NCBI GenBank assembly: GCA_002633005.1
Contig: NMRA01000298.1
Span: 1-64,000, forward strand
DNA: 64,000 nt
Direction: 5' to 3'
DNA from: Phoronis australis
Lineage: Eukaryota; Phoronida; Phoronidae
Each line of letters starts with the position of its first letter. The first letter of the stretch is position 1. Both the position numbers and the translations under genes were made by a program. The notes under the pieces are model-generated. The model ran no database searches and was not told the DNA's origin. It saw only the letters and a list, made by a program, of their open reading frames with translations. Shown one piece after another: positions 57,101 to 64,000 of this stretch.

Positions 57101-58784
57101 TAATTTTTAAGTTATGATCTAAATTCTCAAAATAAATCGCCATATTAAAATGTTAATTTCACATTATTGTATCGATCAAGGCTTAGAAATTGGTAGAATT
57201 TATATATTAGTGTTTAAATACTTTTAACTTCTCAAGGGGATTTATATGCATGGAATTCAAAGTATTGGTGTAAGAACCGGTGTTTAATGAAAAATCAGTG
57301 TTGTTCATTTCCGCTTGGTTTTCATGTTGATGTTTTTTCTGTAGTTGCTATTTTTAAATTATAGTTGCTGTGGAACTATTGGAATGTTTTAATGATAGTT
57401 TTTCGCGGTTTATTAGTTTAAAAATTTCCTTGTACACTGTACATATTGAGTTATCCATTACTGGGTGGAGACAGCATACATGTGACATCTATTTACTTTT
57501 TCACGAAATTTACCTTTGACCATTACATTTGTTTATCTTTCATGTCCTTGTTTTCTATAGATTTCAGTCGACGTGTTAGGCCTTCTTTTATATGTTTATT
57601 GATTTAGTCACACTGATAACGTATTGTATTTCCATACCTGTATGTAGCAGCTTCACTCTATAATCCTCCCAGCGGCCTCTATTGTTAAGTCTTCACTTGT
57701 ATTTACAAACATCCCAGCCCTAGCTTCTTCCCCAGTGGTTAGTTTTGTATTTGGCGCACATTCTGATAGGTGGAATAGGTTCACTTTCCAGTCATATGTA
57801 TTTAATATGTCATACCCATCACCTATTTTCTCTACGAACCACCTCATCCGGAACACATTTTTTTTCTCTAAGAACCACCTCGATCGAGTTTTATCCTTGT
57901 ACAAAAAAACCACAAGTACAGCTTTCAGTATAGGGCGTAACTATGTTTCCCAGTGTCGTTAGCTTGCACGTCTCTGGGTGTGATTGCAAACTTCCTTTGA
58001 TGTGTGGTCATAACTCAACTTACATGTTGAAGGTTACGCTGCTCAAGTGCGTTACACTGAGAGAGCATAACACTCTTGCATTACACGGGTTGTTCACTAC
58101 TAGATTTACATGTCTTTGGGCGAATACAAGCCATATTATGCAGTTAAAATATGCAAGTTCCGTAGGCTTTGATCGGTCAAAAAGAAAAAAATGAACGTAC
58201 ATGTAGTTTTCTCATGTTTATGTCTATGCTAATAGAACCATTGAACTTACCCAACTATGAGAAACTGTTATTTTCTTATTGGTTAAAAACATTGTTGGTA
58301 AGCTCTGTGGCATTTTGTCTTATGTTCGTGTATATTGGGTTACATTATAAAGTACATCACGAACAAATATTTCAGTTTTTCATGAAAACAATTGCCACCA
58401 ACATGAGGACACATCACCCCCATTTAGGTAGGTTGCAGAAAATGTCGCTACAGTGAACACTGTCATTAATGACATTGTTAAATTTCATGCATTCACAGTC
58501 TGTAAACTTTGTTTCACCAAGTTAGAGGATTATAAGATATTAAACTGTACTACCATGTTTAATTTCCGTGACAACGTTGGTGGATCATTGTCTGAGTGCA
58601 GTTGAGCAGACAGAATCTCTTGCAATTTGCTATTTTACTGGGAGTGATGAGATTATTTGGGATTAGTACCATGTTTAATATAAATATATAAATACTGGAA
58701 ATTGTTTAAAGCTGATGTGTGTGGCCTATGGCTGTCCTGTTTCTAAAGATAAACCCGGTGTTATACTATGTTCTTATATTGAAA
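57101..58784. other. No supported gene
   Basis: An 86-codon - strand frame at 57653-57913 begins MVFLYKDKTRSRWF and is mostly polar, but shows no domain and no splice or promoter context. Recorded as unsupported. Confidence 0.35.
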
Positions 58785-58925
58785 CCCGTGGCAGATTTAG
58801 AAGGGTGTCATGGCCACCACCAAATTTCTCCTAGATTCCAGGTGTCAGTTTTGGGGATGAGAATGTCTGACGGCCAAAATCCTGTGCCCTGGCCCCCCAA
58901 CTCAGAATCCGATATCCGCCCATGG
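58785..58925. mobile_element. MITE copy of the CAG(T/G)GGCGGAT family
   Basis: 'gtggcagatttag' at the left, then 'aatttctcctagattcc', 'ggatgagaatgtctgacgg', ending 'aatccgatatccgccca'. Same order as 47190-47381. Confidence 0.6.
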
Positions 58926-59990
58926 AAATTTTTCAATGTTTCTTCAATGACTATAAATATTGAGGCATAGCTTTATAGGTATATTTGATTTGTACGAAAC
59001 TGTTGCTGTACCAAAGAGTGGATCTGTACAGGAAGACTTTCTTAAGTGGGGGTGAAAAGGTACCTGTTACGGTCCCCTGCCTTTTCGCTCGACAGTATCA
59101 TCCAAATTTAACACAGAATAATCATTGGCTCAGAATTCGAACATTTTCCTGGGAATTTTTGAGTGAGTGGTATTAGCACTCCCTCCAGATTTCCACTTCC
59201 TACACATTGCGTAGTTTTTGTGTTTTCGTACCATGCCATAAACATCTAAAGCTATTGCATACTGTAGCTTTTGGGTTGAGATTCAGTGGTTGCTGTGTCG
59301 TGGCAGTTTATATCTCATTGAGACATTTCATCAAAGTAAGATTTATTTGGAGGCGTTAATGCCGAATTATTGCTAGCCTTTTTAAATTTCCCACCGAAAC
59401 ACTACCTATTCAGAGAGTCCCACTGCATAATGAGAGGGCAGGAGATTCAGTCTCGACCTCAGACATTGGCCCAGATTCAAAACTTTTTTTTTTATGTAAC
59501 AGCCTTACTGTTCAATGTGTTCGCTTCAAGCAAACAAACTGGAATCCAATGAGGTAGACCAATTCTTCCATTTACCTAGGTAAATCATAAGTTTAACTGA
59601 TGTTGAGTTTCGAGGTTTATAATGTAGTCGTAGTTAAACTACATGTATGCTTGTCAAGACCATGTTACCATAAGTATCCAGATTGATGAGCATCAATGAA
59701 TGCTGCTCGCTGTGTCAATTATTCACCCATCTGAAACAACAGAAGTCTATTCATGGAATGCCAACTTAAATTTGAAGCCGCTGAGGTTGCGCTGCGATTG
59801 CATTCGTTTGTTTCGATGTTTGATCTTTCTATGGAATTTGTCACTACACCTTTTTGCAACTCATCCAAATTACACAGGCCTTAAGGCTAGTCCCTGAGTT
59901 ACAAGTTTTAATAATAGAATACATAGGTCACGTGCAGGAATTGGCATTCCAGGGTTAAGACAACTGTTGATATCTACAAATGGATGAAAC
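58926..59990. other. No supported gene
   Basis: Short frames only. Confidence 0.35.
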
Positions 59991-59992
59991 TA

Positions 59993-60375
59993 TTAAAAAA
60001 ATCCATGGATCTCAAAGTCCTCCTCATTTCCTGGTAAAGAGAAGAAAGCTCTGATGCAGGCTAGTGCGCATGCTGTGATGACAACACGACAGTTGTCCTA
60101 AGTGACTGTTTACCCAACTTTGGAACTGTATGTAGGCCACGTGTCGCATCCTTTTATCCAAGGGTCTGTCATAGCCGTCAGGATATTGACTTTTGTATTG
60201 TAGCCATGCAGTCTCCAAAATATCATGATTGATGTATACATGTTTAAAACCCCCATTCTCCACAATATTTTTTTCTTCTATGTAAGTTGTCGCGTTGCAA
60301 TAACCTTGTCGACCTCTTGACAACATACTCTTTCTTCAACTACTTCGGTTTTTCTGACAGTTGCCTTAGGTGCGC
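59993..60375 (-). pseudogene. P2X7-like intracellular C-terminal domain exon, frameshifted
   Basis: On the - strand, after acceptor cacatcttgcag, the frame reads KTEVVEERVCCQEVDKVIA (the CCQE box). A shift leads to IEEKNIVENGGFKHVYINHD, then ETAWLQYKSQYPDGYD and KRMRHVAYIQFQSWVNSHLG. A second shift leads to RVVITACALACIRAFFSLPG and a stop at 59993. 'CCQE', '(R)HVAY.QF..WV...LG' and 'RVV...C.L..IR..F' in this order are typical of the Cys-rich, zinc-binding C-terminal domain of P2X purinoceptor 7 and of many stand-alone invertebrate proteins, some carried by transposons. Two single-base shifts, in 380 nt, mean a pseudogene or sequencing errors. No channel-domain exon was seen. It lies next to a LINE. 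Confidence 0.75.
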
Positions 60376-60399
60376 CTGCAAGATGTGTCAATAAAAATA

Positions 60400-60780
60400 C
60401 ATTACTTCAGTAAACATCAAAATTTCGAATTGAAAAAATTTCAGAGAGTGTCAAATATTTTCATTGTTGTCGTAATGCAAATACAATAAAGCCAAATAGT
60501 ATAAACATTCACGCGCACAGTCACGCTCACATTCATACACAGGGGGGCATTGGTTGTATGTAGTATAAATTAAAATAAAGGTGCTATAGGGGCCCATCGT
60601 TCCTCGAAGTCGAGATACCTGCACTGGTTATAGTACATAACATTTTCTACTTTGTAGTAATCAAAAACAAAATGTTTAAAAAGTGCAGAACATGGTTCTA
60701 CATTCTGAAGTCTTTGCTTGTGTATGTGGTACTTGCCTAAACATAAAAGTATTTTTATGATTTTTGGTCCATTAAAGGAG
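60400..60780. other. No supported gene; LINE 3' flank
   Basis: Expected place for the 3' end of the - strand LINE. No clear poly-A (T on the + strand) was seen. Confidence 0.35.
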
Positions 60781-60787
60781 CAAAAAA

Positions 60788-61090
60788 TTACGTCAAAATG
60801 ATCATATCAATTCCGCAGAGGTTTTTTATCCAGTTTTCAACAGTTTTCCAAAAGCTTTGGACACCTAAACAAGACCAATACAAGTGAAAAAGGTCTTCAG
60901 AATGAGAATTACAAAAAGGACAACTATCTGAATTTCCAACACCAATCTTACTCAAAAACTCATTGGTTCCGAGGAGTCTGTGAGTTAAACGTATTTGAAA
61001 CCATTTAAGCTGCACATCACAAGAAAAGTTAATAGAATAAGAATAAATTTTTCTCCACCACTCACGGGGAATTACGGTACTCAACTGTTT
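60788..61090 (-). pseudogene. LINE ORF2 C-terminus with zinc knuckle
   Basis: Reads VIPREWWRKIYSYSINF, then LKWFQIRLTHRLLGTNEFL and CPFCNSHSEDLFHLYWSC. The last is the CxxC...H...C knuckle typical of the L1-type ORF2 tail. The frame closes at 60788. Confidence 0.85.
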
Positions 61091-61353
61091 TTTCCAATTT
61101 TCCTCAAATTTGGGTTTTTTATATAGTTTTTTGTATTAAGTGGGTATAAATTTGTTTATTGACTTTTTGTCTCGATATAAGAATGGAATTTAATGTTGTG
61201 CAAAAAGGCAAGTTTATCTCAATTTCACTACATGGCCTAATTTGAGAATAACGAATAGTTTGACGAATTGCACTTTGAATACCCCAAAAAGATGTGAATG
61301 ATGGAAAAAACCTTTATCTTTCACAAAAACACTGGTAAGGCATAAAATAACCA

Positions 61354-62085
61354 CTATGTTTCAACAAATCGTGGATAAAAATTATACCAGTCATTGTAGA
61401 AAACAGACTTTTTATCAATCAAAATATGTTCATTATACCAGAATGGTTCGTAATAAAATTCCTCTTTAATGTGATAATCTGAGATTCTAGAGAGTACTTC
61501 CCCAACAACTAAAAATACTTCTTTCCAAAAGACATTCTTAAAAATTCCCGGGCATTGACTATAAAATTTGGCCCCAACATGATGAAGGTTTTTTCCAGCT
61601 AAAAAGCGGTTTTTCATAACAATCAATTTCCAGGAAGATTGATTGGCCATCACAAGTCTCACGAACCATGTAAATTTTAACGACTTCATATAACTTTTTA
61701 AATGGACCATTTTATAGGCTCCGTCGAAAAAATCTTGGATCATAATATTTCTAGCTATCCTGTCATTTTTGTTTTGCCAAATAAATTTAAAAAAATGTTT
61801 TTCTAAAGAGTCAACAACTTTGTCTGATGGAGAAGGTAATGACAACAGGAGGTGCGTTAATTTAGGCAAAACAAACGATTTAACTACGGTTATTTTTCCT
61901 AGCGTAGTGAGCGATCTCCTGGACCAACAAGTCAAATCTCTGTAAATCTCTTGTATTTTGACATTGTAATTTAAGTCTGGAATTTCTGAAAAATTTGTGC
62001 TAAATGTGACTCCCAGAATTGAGAATTTTTGTTTTTGCCATGATAAATTTAATTCTGGACACAAGCGCAATTCACTTCCCCTCAT
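61354..62085 (-). pseudogene. LINE ORF2, connection region, 243 open codons
   Basis: Longest open stretch in the element. It includes FSILGVTFSTNFSEIPDLNY, LTTLGKITVVKSFVLPKLTH and FFKFIWQNKNDRIARN. The 'LG..F' box and 'G+I.+.K....PK..' segment follow the RT palm in L1-like ORF2. It overlaps the preceding RT segment in another frame near 62075, marking a frameshift. Confidence 0.85.
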
Positions 62086-62580
62086 CCGACCTATCCAAAT
62101 ACAATGAGTTTTTTCTACATTTGGTCTCAGACCAGAGAATTAGGTGAAATTGGTCCAGGAGATCAAGCGAGTATTTTAAGGATTCTGCTGTACCGCCTAA
62201 AAACAAAACCGTGTCATCTGCATATTGCAGAAGCTTAAGGTCGTTGACATCTGGAATGCCAATACCTTTTATATTTTTATTTTCACGAAACATGATGGCC
62301 ATTATTTCAACACAAATGATGTAAAGATAGGGGGACACATAATCACCTTTTTTACATCAGCCACCAATTTTGAAGTATTCTGAGGTTATGCTGTGCTGGA
62401 TCACACAAAGTGTAGCGTTTGACTTTAGTAAGCGCACCCAATCAATGAGGTTTTTACCAAAGTTGAAAAAAGATAAGGTTTTGTAGATCATTTTCCAGGA
62501 AATGGAATCGAAGGCTTTCTCAAAGTCAATTTGAACTATCAGACCGGGTATGTCATATTCTTCTGAGCAATTTAAAATGT
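62072..62580 (-). pseudogene. LINE reverse transcriptase palm
   Basis: Across frames: VQIDFEKAFDSISWK (motif A with AFD), then a stop in place of the Arg/Gln before GDYVSPYLYIICVEIMAI (motif B), then LLQYADDTVLFLGG (catalytic YADD intact). The stop between A and B inactivates this copy. Confidence 0.88.
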
Positions 62581-62738
62581 CGTAGATGGTTCCAATATTT
62601 TACCAATAAACCTCCCCTTGATAAAGCCTTTCTGATTTTCATGAATGATTTTGGTAATGACGCTTTTAATACGATGTGCAATACAACCCAATAAAACTTT
62701 ATAACTTGTGTTTAAGAGAGAAGTGGGGCGCCAATTGC

Positions 62739-63080
62739 TCAAGAATACACGCGGCTTTTACCTTTTGGAATAATAGTGATCACGCCCTGAATTTGACTTG
62801 GGGGCATGGAACCACGAGCAAAACTGTTATTAAATGAATTAACCAAAAATACTGATAAATTATTCGAAAAAAAATTAAAGAATTCCACACTAAAACCATC
62901 AGGGCCAGGGGATTTATCCTTTTTCTTCAATTTGACCACACTAAGTGCTTCGGACACTGTGATCTCGCCGTCTAAACGCTTACTATCGTCATTGGTTAAT
63001 CGTGGAACATGTAGTGACGGTGGGAACAGAGCGTTCAAATTAACGTCATCAAGGAGCTCATCTTCACATGCATAGAGAGA
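62739..63080 (-). pseudogene. LINE reverse transcriptase fingers
   Basis: Reads DELLDDVNLNALFPPSL, then KKKDKSPGPDGFSVEFFNFF and ITIIPKGK. 'KSPGPDG...E.F' and '...I.PK' are the conserved RT fingers motifs. The frame stops at 62739, shortly after KGK. Confidence 0.85.
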
Positions 63081-63581
63081 TTTATAAAAATCGCAAATGT
63101 TATGTAGAAGTGCACTTTGCTCGGTGATTGTAGTATTGTTGTGAGTGTCTACAACTAATTAAGTAACATTTTTATTAACATAATTTCTTTTTTCCAAATT
63201 GGCAAAATATTTTGAAGGTTTTTCGCCATTTTCAACCCAACTTGCGCGCGCTCTGATCTGATGTCCTCTCATAATGTAATCTCTACAGTCTTCCAAATCC
63301 TTCATTTTTTGTTCTAAAATAGTATCGAATAAGCCAGATGTAAATTCGTCTGCTAATTTTACAAGATAAGATAATTGATTTTCAAAAAAACTTTACTTTT
63401 TCCGTGTTTCAGATTGTTTCTTTTTAGAATACAATATAGTTTCGGATCTGATCCTGAATAGCAACATTTCGAAGAATATAGAATCATCAATGGTTAGACA
63501 CGGATCAGCCTTGGGAATATGTAGAACATTTGGCCTGTCATAGGGTAGAGCGGCATATTTCACAATACTCTCGTCTATAAC

Positions 63582-64000
63582 TTAATTAACACGATTAACA
63601 AAGTCAGAGTCTTTTAATAAAGAATTGTTAAAACGCCATAGACCTCGACCGCGCTGGAATTCCGTAATTTTAATTTCAATAGAAATGGTATGATGATCAC
63701 TTCGATATCCTGGAATTATTCCTGTAGACTCTATCATACCATGGATCTCTTCAGAAATTAGAAAAAAATCAAGCCTAGCTTTTTTCATAGGGTTACTTTT
63801 CCTCCACGTGAAAGACTTCAATAAAGGATTGGCAACACGCCAGGGGTCAATAAGACTGTGTTTTGTTCTCATGTCGAGAACCTCGCGTCTGGCGTTTAGA
63901 TTATTAATGCGTTCATAATTGACGCAATCCAATTCAAAAGTCTGGACGAGGTTCCAGTTCCCACATAAAACAACAGCCGTTCCATCAGAATTATCTAGGT
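63582..64000 (-). pseudogene. LINE endonuclease domain, C-terminal part
   Basis: From the window edge it reads DGTAVVLCGNWNLVQTFELD (the GDFN-type box, here GNWN) and NLNARREVLDMRTKHSLID, then WRKSNPMKKARLDFFLIS, GYRSDHHTISIEIK and GRGLWRFNNSLL. 'R(L/I)D(F/Y)' and 'SDH' are catalytic motifs of APE-type endonucleases. The Asp of GD is Asn here. The linker between this and 63080 is broken by stops. Confidence 0.85.

Larger units (their letters stand above)
60780..64000 (-). mobile_element. Decayed L1/Tx1-like LINE, runs off the right edge
   Basis: Read on the - strand from 64000 leftwards, it contains an APE-type endonuclease, reverse transcriptase, connection region and a C-terminal CCHC-type knuckle in normal LINE order. 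Several stops and shifts break the frame, so it is inactive, although individual stretches of up to 243 codons are open, indicating moderate age. Motif style ('SPYLYIICVEIMAI', 'LTTLGKITVVKSFVLPKLTH', 'FKFIWQ') is that of L1/Tx1-like elements common in cnidarians and other aquatic animals. First frame and most of the endonuclease N-terminus lie outside. Confidence 0.9.

Noticed and set aside
57653-57913. 86-codon - strand frame starting MVFLYKDKTRSRWF
   Set aside because: No family, no supporting exon borders, and the other strand is also open through the same stretch.
1-64000. CRISPR arrays, operons, ribosome binding sites, phage attachment sites
   Set aside because: The sequence is clearly animal nuclear DNA with spliced genes. 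The tandem repeats seen (47 bp, 160 bp) lack the spacer structure of CRISPR.

Overview
This is a eukaryotic, intron-rich, gene-poor window from an invertebrate animal. The evidence is split coding exons with GT-AG (once GC-AG) borders, (TTAGGG)-type interstitial telomere repeats, several LINE relics, tRNA-derived SINEs, MITEs and satellites. Secreted multi-domain genes, L1/Tx1-like reverse transcriptase, palindromes of the TCCTATAGGA type and very frequent TACATGTA all suggest a marine invertebrate. An anthozoan cnidarian (stony coral or sea anemone) is my first guess and amphioxus is not excluded. Species assignment is inference; no search was run.

Layout. (1) 1-4.2 kb, + strand: five consecutive exons of methionine synthase reductase (MTRR) covering the FAD-binding part up to the start of the NADPH-binding part. 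One intron uses a GC donor. No later MTRR exon was recognised in the remaining 60 kb. (2) 7.6-15.4 kb, - strand: exons of a secreted mosaic gene, read right to left. They encode a CTHRC1-type C-terminal domain (15426-14914), a fibronectin type II domain (11415-11248) and a second CTHRC1-type domain (10239-10157 and 7804-7603). Splice phases agree across every junction. (3) 32.7-38.2 kb, - strand: a PAN/Apple-like exon and two small downstream exons, one Cys-rich. These could be the 5' part of the same gene or of a neighbour. (4) 39.2-39.5 kb and 50.1-50.3 kb, - strand: a lone CTHRC1-type terminal exon and a broken PAN exon with an in-frame stop. Together these look like the remains of a second, upstream tandem copy of the PAN/CTHRC1 gene. 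(5) 60.0-60.4 kb, - strand: a frameshifted exon resembling the intracellular C-terminal domain of P2X7-like proteins. (6) 60.8-64.0 kb, - strand: a decayed L1/Tx1-like LINE that runs off the window.

Repeats fill much of the rest. They include a 47-bp minisatellite (3.3 kb), two copies of a GCCGACCGG-rich element (4.7 and 44.8 kb, the second carrying a MITE with a paralogous empty site in the first), a fold-back block next to an assembly gap (24.2-27.4 kb), a 160-bp satellite (29.4-30.1 kb), dispersed internally repetitive arrays (1.9-3.2, 50.4-51.9 and 56.6-57.1 kb), LINE relics at 16-17.6, 31.5-32 and 34.2-34.6 kb, two SINEs (14.6 and 55.3 kb) and a 389-bp MITE (54.2 kb).

The most interesting object is the - strand PAN / Cys-rich / CTHRC1 / FN2 / CTHRC1 exon set. 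It looks like an exon-shuffled, tandemly duplicated extracellular-matrix gene family partly decaying into pseudogenes. I found no prokaryote-style system, no CRISPR and no convincing functional tRNA or rRNA gene.
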